64,000 bases of DNA from Arthrobacter globiformis (GCF_030815865.1 NZ_JAUSXI010000001.1:62001-126000); one strand, 5' to 3'; numbered from the stretch's first letter, positions 34,235 to 43,271 are shown. Program-made: numbers and translations. Notes: generated by a model from the letters alone, not told the origin.

Positions 34235-34666
34235 ATGGCGGAAACCATTGTTGTGGGTGTGGACGGAAGCGGTACCGCGCGCAAGGCAGCGGAGGTGGCG
34301 CGGGATTTGGCCGGCGCGCTGGGCGCCCGGCTCCATGTCGTGTCCGCGTTCGATACCGACCGGACCGAAGTCTTCGGCAGCGGCAGTGACCGGTGGATCG
34401 TGTCGGACGCCGGGGAAGCCGAAAAGGTGGCCCGGGAGGTGGCGGCTGCCTTGGCCGGCGGCGAACTCAAGATCACCTATTCCGCCGCACGGGGCAGGCC
34501 GGCCGAGGCCCTGGTCAGGGAGGCGGACCGCCTTGAGGCGAGGATGATCGTGGTGGGAAACCGCCGGATGCAGGGCCTCGGACGCGTGCTGGGCAGCGTG
34601 GCGAACAGCGTGGCCCACAGTGCGTCCTGCGACGTCTACATCGCAAATACCTACGGAGCGGACTAG
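34235..34666 (+). CDS. Universal stress protein (UspA family)
   Basis: 143 residues, a single UspA domain. N-terminal strand VVGVDGSGTARKAAEVARDL and the ATP-binding signature G-x2-(M)-x-G-x9-G-S/N (GNRRMQGLGRVLGSVANSVA) are visible. Such proteins bind ATP and help stress survival. AAGGAGA precedes the ATG. It lies 54 bp after the aminotransferase gene and may be cotranscribed. Confidence 0.9.
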   Translation: MAETIVVGVDGSGTARKAAEVARDLAGALGARLHVVSAFDTDRTEVFGSGSDRWIVSDAGEAEKVAREVAAALAGGELKITYSAARGRPAEALVREADRLEARMIVVGNRRMQGLGRVLGSVANSVAHSASCDVYIANTYGAD

Positions 34667-34814
34667 CGCGCCGCAGGCCTGACTTGACGCGGATCACCCC
34701 GGCTGGTGGGCAGCCTCACCACGTTTTCCGGCAATCCGGCATGGCCCGAAAGATAAAATTGGAGGTGCCCCCGATGGTGCGGACAAACCCAAATCTACCT
34801 CTCAGGGGAACACT

Positions 34815-35156
34815 GTGCTTACACTCCAGCGGCGCCACCTCGTCGGCCACGACATCCTCCTTGCCCGCCACGGCAACCACATCAGCGCCATGCGCGTGGA
34901 CCGCTCCGCGGGCCGCGTGATCGCACTCCTTGACGACGGCTCCGTGGACAGCGCTCCGAACCTTATCTCCCCCGACCTGCAGCTGCCGGACACGCTGAAC
35001 AGCGTCCTCCGCGAGGACTGGAAGTTCCTCACGCTCGTGAGCTGCGGCATCGCGGCCGTGTGCGGCGTCATGCTGGCCGCCGCGGTGGGCATGGCAGGAC
35101 TGTCCTCCGACCCGGCCATGGCGCAGCTGCTGGCCAACTCCTACGCCGCCTACTGA
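34815..35156 (+). CDS. Small membrane protein, hypothetical
   Basis: 113 residues. The N-terminal half is soluble and beta-rich (RHLVGHDILLARHGNHISAM, RVIALLDDGSVDSAP); a single strong hydrophobic segment spans about residues 72-95 (LTLVSCGIAAVCGVMLAAAV). Family not recognised. The start is GTG with AGGGGAA upstream. Convergent with the PAP2 phosphatase gene. Confidence 0.6.
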   Translation: MLTLQRRHLVGHDILLARHGNHISAMRVDRSAGRVIALLDDGSVDSAPNLISPDLQLPDTLNSVLREDWKFLTLVSCGIAAVCGVMLAAAVGMAGLSSDPAMAQLLANSYAAY

Positions 35157-35170
35157 GCCAGACCCCGGCG

Positions 35171-35800
35171 TCAGGCCATCCGGACCAGTACCTCGCGGAG
35201 TAGCCACCACAGCCCGGCGGTGACGCCGCCGCCCACCAGGGCGCCCGCAACAACCTGCGCCACCGTATGGGCACGCAGCACCACCCTGGACCAGCCGACA
35301 GCGGGAATCAGCAGCAGCAGCGGAAGCCACTGAACGCCCAGGATCAGCACCGTGATGACCGTTGTCAGCGCGATCGCCCCGGCGTGGCCGCTGATTTTCC
35401 AGAACAGACTGATGACGGCGAGCACCACCACGCCGCCCACTATGGCCAGCACCACCACAATGACGCTGTACGGCGCATTGATGGCCAGGAGCACTGCCAG
35501 CCCCGCGAGCAGTGACACCACCGTCATGGCAAGCACTGGTGCTCGTTGCTTGCGGTCGCTGACGTGGTGGTCCGTCACTTTGCCCAGACGGACCAGAAGG
35601 ACGACGGCGGCCAGGGGCAGCACGCACACAAACAGCACCGCCACGGCGCCGAACCAGACCGTGCCCGGAAAGCCGGGTTCCACTGCCGGGCTGAGGAGCA
35701 GCAGCAGAGCCACGGTGATCGGCGGCTGAAGGGCCTCCGTGATGACCCGGGCCACGCGGTTCTTCACCCGGATGCTCATGATCCCGCGATCCTCACCCAT
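35171..35800 (-). CDS. PAP2 family phosphatase (membrane)
   Basis: 209 residues with about five to six membrane segments. PAP2 motifs are partly kept: KISGHAG (motif 2, SGH) and SRVVLRAHTVAQVVAG (motif 3, SRx5H). Motif 1 (KxxxxxxRP) appears as DRKQRAP, which is degenerate, so activity is uncertain. Relatives dephosphorylate undecaprenyl pyrophosphate or phosphatidate. ATG 35779 is an alternative start. Confidence 0.78.
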   Translation of the reverse strand: MGEDRGIMSIRVKNRVARVITEALQPPITVALLLLLSPAVEPGFPGTVWFGAVAVLFVCVLPLAAVVLLVRLGKVTDHHVSDRKQRAPVLAMTVVSLLAGLAVLLAINAPYSVIVVVLAIVGGVVVLAVISLFWKISGHAGAIALTTVITVLILGVQWLPLLLLIPAVGWSRVVLRAHTVAQVVAGALVGGGVTAGLWWLLREVLVRMA

Positions 35801-35863
35801 GGGAACCCCGTCCCTGCCTGTCCGGTCCTTCCCCCTTTCCCGGAGGGTACCGCGCCGGGGACC

Positions 35864-35907
35864 GTCAGTCGAGCAGCAGGGCAGGGTCAGTCGAGCAGCA
35901 GGGCGGG
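35864..35907. repeat. 22-bp tandem duplication across the E2 stop codon
   Basis: 35864-35885 and 35886-35907 differ at one base. The unit contains the last codons and stop of the E2 gene, so a second, untranslated copy of the tail lies directly after the stop. Confidence 0.75.
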
Positions 35908-37407
35908 CTCTTCCAGGATGGCGGCGACGTCAGCCATGAAGCGGGCTGAAAGGTCGCCGTCCACCACTCGGTGGTCAAAGGATCCGCCGAGTGTGGTGAT
36001 CCAGCGCGGAATGACCTCGCCGTCCAGTACCCACGGCTTTTGCTTGATGGTGCCAAACGCCACGATGGCCACTTCACCGGGGTTGATGATGGGGGTTCCG
36101 GTGTCGATCCCGAGGGCCCCGATGTTGGTGACTGTCAACGTACCGCCCTGCATCTGCGCCGGCTGGGTCTTGCCGGCACGCGCGGTGGTGGCGAGCTCGT
36201 TAAGGGCCAGTGCCAGTTCCTTGAGGGACAGGTCCTGGGCGTTCTTGACGTTCGGGACCATGAGCCCGCGCGGTGTGGCCGCGGCGATGCCGAGGTTCAT
36301 GTAGTGCTTGATGTGGATTTCAGCGGCGTCGCTGCCGTCCGGGTTGTCCACCCAAGTGGCGTTCACGCTCGGGTTCCGCGCTGCAGCCCAGATGACAGCC
36401 TTCGCGAGGATCAGCAGCGGGGAGACCTTGATGCCCTCGAAGTCGCGCGAAGCCTTGAGCCGCTTGACGAATTCCATGGTGCGGCTGGCGTCCACGTCCA
36501 CGAAGATGCTCACGTGCGGCGCGGAGAACGCCGACTCCACCATGGCCTTCGCGGTGGCCTTGCGGACGCCCTTGACCGGGATCCGTTCGATCCGCTGCTC
36601 CTGGGGACGGCCTGACGTGCCCCAAAAGGTGTCCGCCTTGTCCAGTTCCGCATCCCGCTGTGCCTGGTAGCTGACCAGGTCCTCGCGCGTCACCTCGCCG
36701 CGTGCGCCCGTGGCCACGACGTCGGCGAGGTCAATGCCCAGGTCGCGGGCGATCTTCCGCACGGGCGGCTTGGCCAGGACCCTGTTCATGAGCCCGGAAA
36801 TGGCCCCGCCGAGCGTCGGCTTGTCAGTCTCGATAGCGGGCGTCCACTCAGGCCGCCTCGTCACGACAGGTCCGGCCACCGGGCCGGCGCTGGCCGGGCC
36901 GTCCAAAAGCGCATCCTCCACGGACCGCGGCTGGACAGGCTCGACTTCCGGAGCGCCATGGACTGCATCTTCCGGAATCGCCGGTTTGGTCTTGCGCGGG
37001 CGCCGCTTCACGGCGTCGGCCTTTGGGCCTGATCCCACCAGCGGACCGGCGGCCAGGCCGCCGGCGGCAGCTTCGCCGTCGGCCGGGAGCTTTCCGTACA
37101 TCAGCGCAGGCTCAGTAACCTCGACGGCGGGCACCGGCGCGTCGGCCGGCGTTGGATCGCCGGACATGGTGTCTGAGACGCTGATGATGGCGGTCCCGAC
37201 GTCGACCGTCGCCCCTTCCGGGACCAGCAGTTCGGTGACGGTGCCGGCGAACGGCGACGGAAGCTCAACAAGGGACTTGGCCGTCTCGATCTCGCACAGG
37301 ACGTCGTTGATGGCCACCTCGTCGCCGGGCTTGACCTTCCACGAAACGATCTCTGCCTCGGTCAGGCCCTCACCGACGTCGGGGAGGTTGAACTTGTTAA
37401 GCGTCAT
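35887..37407 (-). CDS. bkdC: Branched-chain 2-oxoacid dehydrogenase E2 (dihydrolipoamide acyltransferase)
   Basis: 506 residues. One lipoyl domain (about 1-80, lipoyl Lys44 in ETAKSLVE), a long Pro/Ala-rich linker, an E1/E3-binding domain (about 220-260: [20 protein letters not shown]) and a catalytic acyltransferase domain ending with the HxxxDG motif [10 protein letters not shown]. It moves the acyl group from E1 to CoA. It is the third of three complex genes; no E3 gene is nearby, so a shared lipoamide dehydrogenase is likely. A pyruvate-specific complex is less likely from the E1 type. Confidence 0.92.
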   Translation of the reverse strand: MTLNKFNLPDVGEGLTEAEIVSWKVKPGDEVAINDVLCEIETAKSLVELPSPFAGTVTELLVPEGATVDVGTAIISVSDTMSGDPTPADAPVPAVEVTEPALMYGKLPADGEAAAGGLAAGPLVGSGPKADAVKRRPRKTKPAIPEDAVHGAPEVEPVQPRSVEDALLDGPASAGPVAGPVVTRRPEWTPAIETDKPTLGGAISGLMNRVLAKPPVRKIARDLGIDLADVVATGARGEVTREDLVSYQAQRDAELDKADTFWGTSGRPQEQRIERIPVKGVRKATAKAMVESAFSAPHVSIFVDVDASRTMEFVKRLKASRDFEGIKVSPLLILAKAVIWAAARNPSVNATWVDNPDGSDAAEIHIKHYMNLGIAAATPRGLMVPNVKNAQDLSLKELALALNELATTARAGKTQPAQMQGGTLTVTNIGALGIDTGTPIINPGEVAIVAFGTIKQKPWVLDGEVIPRWITTLGGSFDHRVVDGDLSARFMADVAAILEEPALLLD

Positions 37408-37494
37408 GGGATCCTCGGGTTCGAAAGCTGGGGCGCTCCGGGAGGTGCGGAGGCGGTAGGCGAAAGAGTCAGCAGGTGCTGGTGCGCGACGGCG

Positions 37495-38475
37495 TCAGTA
37501 CGCGTACGTGCGGTCCAGCGCCTCAAGGATGCGGTCGATGTCCGGGAGGTAGTCCTCTTCGACCTTGGCCACGGGGTACGGCATGTGGAAGCCGCCCACC
37601 CGGATGACCGGCGCCTCCAGCGAGTGGAAGGCCCGTTCGCTGATCCGCGCGGCGATTTCACCGCCGATGCCGCCGAAGGTGGGAGCCTCGTGCGCCACCA
37701 CGAGCCGGCCCGTCTTCTTGACAGAGGCTTCGATGGCGTCGAAATCGATCGGCGAGATGGAACGCAGGTCGATCACTTCGATGCTGCGGCCGTCCTCCGC
37801 CGCGGCGTTGGCGGCAGCGAGGGCCACGGGGACGAGCGGGCCGTAAACCACAACCGTGGCGTCGGTCCCCTCGCGGACCACGTGGGCCTTGAACGGATCC
37901 TCAGCCGGGCCGGCCGACTCGGTGTCCACCTCGCCCTTGAGCCAGTAGCGGCGCTTCGGTTCGAAGACGATCACCGGGTCCTGGCAGGCCACGGCCTGCT
38001 GGATCATCCAGTAGGCGTCGTGAGGGTTGGACGGCGTGATGATGCGCAGCCCAGGGGTGTGCGCGAACAGTGCCTCCGGCGACTCGGAGTGGTGCTCGAT
38101 GGAGCCGATGCCGCCGCCGTAGGGGATGCGGATGACCACGGGCACAGTGAGGTTGCCGTTGCTGCGCGAGTGCATTTTGGCCAGCTGGGTGGTGATCTGG
38201 TTGAAGCCGGGGAAGACGAATCCGTCGAACTGGATCTCGGCAACGGGGAGGTAGCCGCGCAGCGCCAGGCCGATCGCGGTGCCGATGATGCCGGATTCCG
38301 CGAGCGGGGTGTCCACCACGCGGTCCGCCCCGAATTCGCCGATCAGTCCGTCGGTGACGCGGTAGACGCCGCCGAGCGGGCCGATGTCCTCGCCCATGAG
38401 GAGGGACTTGGGGTTGTTGCTGAGCGTGGCGCGCAGGCCTTCATTGATGGCCTTGGCAATGGTCATGGTGGTCAT
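37495..38475 (-). CDS. bkdB: 2-oxoacid dehydrogenase E1 component, beta subunit
   Basis: 326 residues, standard length. Typical E1-beta motifs: MGEDIGPLGGVYRVTDGL, DTPLAESGIIGTAIGLALRG, EIQFDGFVFPGFNQI, RIPYGGGIGSIEHHSE, VIDLRSISPID and a C-terminal transketolase domain. With the alpha subunit it decarboxylates branched-chain 2-oxoacids using thiamine diphosphate. Its ATG overlaps the alpha-subunit stop by one base (TGATG), so the two are translationally coupled and made in equal amounts. Confidence 0.94.
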   Translation of the reverse strand: MTTMTIAKAINEGLRATLSNNPKSLLMGEDIGPLGGVYRVTDGLIGEFGADRVVDTPLAESGIIGTAIGLALRGYLPVAEIQFDGFVFPGFNQITTQLAKMHSRSNGNLTVPVVIRIPYGGGIGSIEHHSESPEALFAHTPGLRIITPSNPHDAYWMIQQAVACQDPVIVFEPKRRYWLKGEVDTESAGPAEDPFKAHVVREGTDATVVVYGPLVPVALAAANAAAEDGRSIEVIDLRSISPIDFDAIEASVKKTGRLVVAHEAPTFGGIGGEIAARISERAFHSLEAPVIRVGGFHMPYPVAKVEEDYLPDIDRILEALDRTYAY

Positions 38476-39701
38476 CAGCGGCCTGCCCCTTCTCCCTCGT
38501 CCTCGCCGGCAAAGCCCGCGCTGTACTCTTCGAACCACGCCAGTTCCTCGGCCACGAGCGGGTGCGCCTCGACGTAGGTGTTGGCAAAGGCGGTCCTGAT
38601 ATCCGGTGCGTCCGATTCGTAGGTGGACTTCCGGATGTAGGCGGCGAGTTCGTCGCCGTCGGCGGCAACCTGGGCGAAGAAGGCTTCGTCGGCCATGCCT
38701 TCGGCGCGGAGGTACTTTTCCAGGCGGTCGAGCGGGTCCTTTTCGCGCCACAGGGCCTCTTCGGAGGACTCGCGGTACTTGGTGGGATCGTCGGCCGTGG
38801 TGTGGGCTCCCACGCGGTAGGTGAAGGCTTCAATCAGCACCGGGCCGTTGCCCTGGCGTGCGTGCTCGAGCGCCCATTCGGTGACGGCATGGACTGCCAC
38901 GACGTCGTTGCCGTCCACGCGGATGCCCGGGAAGCCGTAGCCCTTGGCGCGGTTGGAGAGGGGGATGCGGGTCTGCACAGCGGTGGGCACGGAGATGGCC
39001 CAGTGGTTGTTCTGGCAGAAGAAGACCACCGGGGCGTTGTACGAGGACGCGAACACCATGGACTCGTGAACGTCACCCTCGGAGCTCGCGCCGTCGCCGA
39101 AGTAGACCATGACGGCGGCCTTCGGCTCGGCCGAGCCTTCCACGTCTTGAGCCTCTGCCAGCCGCTGGTCCCGCTGGATGCCCATGGCGTACCCGACGGC
39201 GTGCGGCGTCTGCGCTGCCAGCACCAGCGTGTACAGGTGGAAGTTGGTGTCTTTCGGGTTCCAGCCGCCGTTGGAGACGCCGCGGAACTGCTTCAGCAGT
39301 TCGGCCAGATCCACGTTGCGGGTCAGGGCGACGCCGTGCTCGCGGTAGGTGGGGAAGATGTAGTCCTGCGGCTGGCTGGCACGCCCGGATCCGATCTGGG
39401 CCGCTTCCTGGCCCGTCAGCGGAACCCACAGCGCCAGCTGGCCCTGCCGCTGCAGGGCCGTAGCTTCCTGGTCAAAGCGACGGATGGCCGCCATGTCCGC
39501 GTAGAAACCGCGGAGCTTTTCGGCGTCGAGACGCTCGGCATACTCGGAGAACACGGAGTCCGTGCCCATCCTGCCATCGGGGCCCAGAAGCTGGACCATT
39601 TCAGTCGGAGGCACGCCCAAGGTAGCCTCGGCCTGCGCCTCGAGCTGGTCGTCCAGTTCCGTTCCATCGAACTCGGTGGAGGGCAGATGTGTTGCGCCCA
39701 T
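38475..39701 (-). CDS. bkdA: 2-oxoacid dehydrogenase E1 component, alpha subunit
   Basis: 408 residues. The thiamine diphosphate motif begins at GDGASSEGDVHESMVFASSY and ends with NNHWAIS; GQEAAQIGSG and the phosphorylation-loop region YRVGAHTTADDPTKYR are also typical of branched-chain and acetoin-type E1-alpha. The start at ATG 39701 has AAGGAGA upstream; a start 20 codons earlier lacks a site. A hisC-like gene precedes it in the same direction, and a 42-bp dyad lies in between. Confidence 0.93.
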   Translation of the reverse strand: MGATHLPSTEFDGTELDDQLEAQAEATLGVPPTEMVQLLGPDGRMGTDSVFSEYAERLDAEKLRGFYADMAAIRRFDQEATALQRQGQLALWVPLTGQEAAQIGSGRASQPQDYIFPTYREHGVALTRNVDLAELLKQFRGVSNGGWNPKDTNFHLYTLVLAAQTPHAVGYAMGIQRDQRLAEAQDVEGSAEPKAAVMVYFGDGASSEGDVHESMVFASSYNAPVVFFCQNNHWAISVPTAVQTRIPLSNRAKGYGFPGIRVDGNDVVAVHAVTEWALEHARQGNGPVLIEAFTYRVGAHTTADDPTKYRESSEEALWREKDPLDRLEKYLRAEGMADEAFFAQVAADGDELAAYIRKSTYESDAPDIRTAFANTYVEAHPLVAEELAWFEEYSAGFAGEDEGEGAGR

Positions 39702-39748
39702 ACCGTCTCCTTGCCTGCCGCATCCGGATGCGTTGCAATCTCGCTGGG

Positions 39749-39790
39749 ATATATGCCGCACGAGGAATGCATTACCGATGAGGCATATAT
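39749..39790. promoter_or_regulatory. Extended dyad upstream of the bkd genes
   Basis: ATATATGCC (39749-39757) and GGCATATAT (39782-39790) flank AATGCATT (39766-39773); all share one centre at 39769.5. The AT-rich dyad is unlike the surrounding GC-rich DNA and lies 48-89 bp before the E1-alpha start, the position expected for an operator or activator site. Confidence 0.6.
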
Positions 39791-39849
39791 TTTTGGCTTA
39801 CTGTTCCTTACTTTATCCGGCGTAGGTAGCGCCGGCTGTTTGTTAAGCG

Positions 39850-40968
39850 CTAGGAACGGCGTGGCGGTTTTGTGTAAACCTTACAGAGTTCCAGGAATCG
39901 CGTATTGGCTTCCACTTCGCCGATACTGACCCGGACACCTTCGTTTCCGAAGGCGCGGACGGACAGTGCCCGTTCCCCGGCGAGCTGGGCAAACTCCGCG
40001 CAATTATCGCCAAGATCAAGCCAGACAAAGTTCCCCTGCGCGTCCGGAACAAACCAGCCGAGGTCCCGGAGACCTGCCGTCACGCGGTCCCGCTCCGCCA
40101 CCAGGCTTTGTACCCTTTCTACAACCTGGCCAAAATTCTGCAGGGACACAACGGCGGCCTGTTCGGCGATCTGCGAGACCGCGAACGGGGTGGCGGCGAC
40201 GCGCAGGTGCTGGGTGAGCTGGGGCTGGGAAACGCTGTAGCCGACCCGGAGGCCGGCGAGGCCGTGCGCCTTGGAGAACGTCCTGAGCACCACCACATTG
40301 GGGTACTTGCGGTACATACGGATGCCGTCCACCGCGTCTTCTGCCCTGACGAACTCCTGGTAGGCCTCATCGATGACCACCACAACGTCCGACGGCACCG
40401 CCTTGATGAAGCGCTCAGTTTCCTTGGCGGTCAGGATGGGGCCGGTGGGGTTGTTGGGGGTGCAGAGCAGGATCACCCTGGTTCGCGCGGTCACGGCTGC
40501 GGCCATGGCGTCAAGGTCATGGCGCCCGTCAGACGTCACGGGGATCCGGACGCTCTCTGCCCCGGCCAGCCCGACGCAGATGGGGTAGGCCTCGAAGGAC
40601 CGCCAGGCGTAGATCACTTCGTCGGGCTTGCCGTCGTCGTTCTGGCCGGCGAACGTGGTCAGCAGCTGGGTGAGGGCGCCGAGGCTGCCGGCACCGGTGA
40701 CGATGTCCTCGGCCGGGACGTCGAGGAACCCGGCGAGCGCGGTGCGGAGCTTGGTGCTGAGCGGGTCGGGGTAGCGGTTGAAGTCCGTCTGGGCGGCAAT
40801 GGCCTCCACCACGGCCGGGATGGGCGGCAGCGGGTTCTCGTTGGACGACAGTTTGTAGCTTGCAAGGCCGTCGACGGCCACCGGGGGCTTTCCGGCGGCG
40901 TAGCGGGGCAGCCGGTCAACCACGGGTCGTGGCCTCAGGCCCCCCGCCACAGTCTCTGATGAAGTCAT
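39850..40968 (-). CDS. Histidinol-phosphate/aromatic aminotransferase (HisC-like)
   Basis: 372 residues. HisC-type fold I aminotransferase: YKLSSNENPLPPIPAVVEAI at the N terminus, CTPNNPTGPILTA, VVIDEAYQEFV, and PLP lysine in LRTFSKAHGLAGLRVGY. Actinobacterial homologues outside the his operon often act as aromatic aminotransferases (PatA type), so the substrate is not certain. It lies upstream of the 2-oxoacid dehydrogenase genes in the same direction, which suggests a link to amino-acid degradation. TAGGCT lies 7 nt before the ATG, fitting a leaderless transcript. Confidence 0.88.
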   Translation of the reverse strand: MTSSETVAGGLRPRPVVDRLPRYAAGKPPVAVDGLASYKLSSNENPLPPIPAVVEAIAAQTDFNRYPDPLSTKLRTALAGFLDVPAEDIVTGAGSLGALTQLLTTFAGQNDDGKPDEVIYAWRSFEAYPICVGLAGAESVRIPVTSDGRHDLDAMAAAVTARTRVILLCTPNNPTGPILTAKETERFIKAVPSDVVVVIDEAYQEFVRAEDAVDGIRMYRKYPNVVVLRTFSKAHGLAGLRVGYSVSQPQLTQHLRVAATPFAVSQIAEQAAVVSLQNFGQVVERVQSLVAERDRVTAGLRDLGWFVPDAQGNFVWLDLGDNCAEFAQLAGERALSVRAFGNEGVRVSIGEVEANTRFLELCKVYTKPPRRS

Positions 40969-41027
40969 GCCACCTAGCCTATGCCCCTGACTGCCTGCCC
41001 GGCCGTGCCGTGTGACAGCATGGGCGC

Positions 41028-41456
41028 ATGCGGTCTTTCATCATGCGCGTGATCATTAACGGACTGGCGCTGTGGATTGCCAGCTGGCTTCTGCCCGGCC
41101 TGGATATCTCCACCACAGCCACCACGGAAGCTGTAGCGAAGACCGGGGTGAACCAGGGAACTGACGCCGCCGGCATTGTCCTCGCGTACCTGTTCATCGG
41201 GCTGATTTTCGGCGTGGTCAATGCCTTCGTGCGGCCGATCGTCAGCTTCCTCTCCCTGCCCATCACCATCCTGACGCTGGGTCTGTTCACCGTTGTGATC
41301 AACGCCGCGATGCTCTACCTCACCTCCTGGATTAGCGGCTACACGCCCGTGCACTTCACCATCGATTCGTTCTTCTGGACCGCCGTGCTGGCCGCCATCA
41401 TCATCACCGTCATTTCCCTGGTGGCAGACCGGGTCCCCGGCGCCCGCCACCGCTGA
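41028..41456 (+). CDS. Phage holin family 4 (YvlD-like) membrane protein
   Basis: 142 residues with about four hydrophobic segments: INGLALWIASWLLPGLDIS, AYLFIGLIFGVVNAFVRPIV, LPITILTLGLFTVVINAAML and the C-terminal VLAAIIITVISLVAD. The sequence matches the phage_holin_4_2/YvlD superfamily, widespread in bacterial chromosomes and not by itself phage-derived. Role unknown. Its last 47 bp overlap the 3' end of the convergent hydrolase gene. Confidence 0.8.
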   Translation: MRSFIMRVIINGLALWIASWLLPGLDISTTATTEAVAKTGVNQGTDAAGIVLAYLFIGLIFGVVNAFVRPIVSFLSLPITILTLGLFTVVINAAMLYLTSWISGYTPVHFTIDSFFWTAVLAAIIITVISLVADRVPGARHR

Positions 41457-42948
41457 CACCCCCGCCGACGCTGATACCTCCGCCACCGCCGACGCCACCG
41501 CCGACGGGAAGGATTACCCTGCCCGGACCGGGGAGTGACGGTTGCAGCGCGGGCGCAGGCGGCTTTGGCGCGCGGACCAGCTGAAACCGGGTGGCCCTGG
41601 CTGTTCCCCCCGCACCCACCACCCCGGCAAGCGCAGCAGTGGACGCCACCAGTGAAGGATCCGGACTCGCCGAGACTGCCCGGGCCCCCGCCTCGTAGTT
41701 GGTGAGCCTGTGCCCGGGGCCGAGCCCGGAGTCCTCACCAGGAGGCGTTCCGACCAGACCGTTGAGCGTCACTGTCACCCTGTCCCTGGTGTCCGGATTG
41801 GGAAGGCCGTCGCCGCCCGGAACCCAGTCCTGCCGGTGCTCCAGATGCAGGCTGCTGACGCCCGGCTCCGGAGTTATCGCACCGACCGGCGAGCCCGCGG
41901 TTAGCACGTACTTGAGGTTGTACTCGGCAAGGAAGGCCTTGTCCTGGCTCAGGTTCATCGCATGGATTCCGCCCTGGCTGTAGCCCACGGCGACCACCTG
42001 GTCCCCGGCCTCTGCCCCGGCCTGGTGCAGGGCAGCCCGGATGGCTGCGGCCGTGTACTCGGACCCGTACCCCAGCGCTTCGCCGATGCCGGCCTCGTCG
42101 AAGGGGTTGGGTCCGCCGGTGTTGCCGGGTTGGGTTCCGGGAATGATGACGATGAATGCGTCCCGTCCCCCGCTGCTTGTCTGGATGACCTCGATCTGGC
42201 CCGGGCCGGCGTCTTCCATCTCCCCTGCCCGGGCAAGGAGACCTGCCGGCGAGGCGTCCAGATCAATGTCCGCGGCGCCCGCCTTCAGGGCCCTGACCGG
42301 CCGCGGCCTGAGTTCCGGCAGGACGCGGTCCAGCAGCAGCCGCGCGAGGGCCGGGATACTCGAGCCCGTCGTGCCGGAGGCGAGTGCCATCTTCACGGCG
42401 GCATCCAGAGGACTTAGCCGCACTCCGAGGAGGGCCGCAAGGATAGTGCCGGCCACCAGGGGGTCGCTCGAGGCGATCGCTTCAGTGCTGGCCGTGTTCG
42501 GGCGCCAGTCCCGCGTCAGGCCAAGGTCAACCACCTGCCGTCCCCACAACCATGATGCGTCCAGGTGGAGCTGCATCAGGAGCTGGTTTGCCGTCTCGGC
42601 GGCGCTGTATCCGAGCTGGCAGGCGCGCACCCCGCCGGCCAGGCGCTCCAGTTCCTCCCGCGCCGCCGCCACCGAACGCCGCCCCTCCCAGACGGCGGTC
42701 AGGGCCTCGGCGCCGCTGACCGGATCATCCCGCTGGAAGCTTCCCATCGCCTCCCACACCCTGTAGATGCCCAGTTCCACCGCCACCAAATCCCGGGCGA
42801 GCACATCCAACTCCCGGGCCCCCGAATCCAGTTCCTCGAGCTGGAAGGAGATCCCGCCTACTCCGCCGCGCACGGAAAGGACACCGTTGGAGGCCGGTTC
42901 GACGGGACGGAGCTGGCCGCCGCTTCCGCCCCGCGCGGCCTCGGACAT
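41410..42948 (-). CDS. Alpha/beta-hydrolase-like protein paired with WXG100-like gene
   Basis: 512 residues. The N-terminal 180 residues are helical (LEELDSGARELDVLARDLVA...) and resemble the Esx/LXG-type helical region of type VII-linked proteins. The middle has a hydrolase core: FIVIIPGTQPG, then the nucleophile elbow VAVGYSQGGIHAMNLS. The tail is Gly-rich (about 480-505). No signal peptide. The ATG at 42948 overlaps the stop of the small upstream gene by one base. The last 47 bp are shared with the convergent membrane-protein gene. A secreted lipase/esterase or toxin-like effector is inferred. Confidence 0.7.
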   Translation of the reverse strand: MSEAARGGSGGQLRPVEPASNGVLSVRGGVGGISFQLEELDSGARELDVLARDLVAVELGIYRVWEAMGSFQRDDPVSGAEALTAVWEGRRSVAAAREELERLAGGVRACQLGYSAAETANQLLMQLHLDASWLWGRQVVDLGLTRDWRPNTASTEAIASSDPLVAGTILAALLGVRLSPLDAAVKMALASGTTGSSIPALARLLLDRVLPELRPRPVRALKAGAADIDLDASPAGLLARAGEMEDAGPGQIEVIQTSSGGRDAFIVIIPGTQPGNTGGPNPFDEAGIGEALGYGSEYTAAAIRAALHQAGAEAGDQVVAVGYSQGGIHAMNLSQDKAFLAEYNLKYVLTAGSPVGAITPEPGVSSLHLEHRQDWVPGGDGLPNPDTRDRVTVTLNGLVGTPPGEDSGLGPGHRLTNYEAGARAVSASPDPSLVASTAALAGVVGAGGTARATRFQLVRAPKPPAPALQPSLPGPGRVILPVGGGVGGGGGISVGGGVSGGGRRGPGLPPGK

Positions 42949-43271
42949 CAGTAGCCCCCGGCGGCGGGAAGGGCGGACTCGGCGACATGTACGGAGTGCC
43001 GCCGCAGGGCGAGGGAGGCGGCAAGCACTCCTTCCCGGGCCCGGCAAAGGGCAATGGCCTGTACCCGGAGGCTGGACCGGTAAGCCAGCCCGGCTGGCGA
43101 CTGCCAGTCCATCAGCTGGAGCTGCGCAAGCTTCGCCTGTACGGCATCGACCTGTTCCGCGCAGGCCTCCACCCGCCCGGCCAACAGCTGGACTTCAAAG
43201 CTGCGCGACGAACATGCCGCGGCGTCGGCCGCCGTGACACTGGCGCTCGTCGCCGTAACGCTGGCGCTCAT
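42948..43271 (-). CDS. WXG100-like small helical protein
   Basis: 107 residues, size and layout of Esx-like proteins: a helix from about 25-50, a turn with the W-x-S type motif (MDWQSPAGLAYRSSL) and a second helix. This resembles WXG100 proteins, which form helical hairpins and guide cargo to type VII secretion. It is coupled to the hydrolase gene by TGATG. No EccC or other type VII gene is in the window. The identification rests on pattern only. Confidence 0.6.
   Translation of the reverse strand: MSASVTATSASVTAADAAACSSRSFEVQLLAGRVEACAEQVDAVQAKLAQLQLMDWQSPAGLAYRSSLRVQAIALCRAREGVLAASLALRRHSVHVAESALPAAGGY

Noticed and set aside
38562..39929. A 455-codon open frame on the plus strand
   Set aside because: Antisense to E1 alpha; Gly/Val/His-rich with no family likeness.
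41028..41456. Prophage remnant
   Set aside because: The holin-like family is common in bacterial chromosomes and no other phage gene is near.
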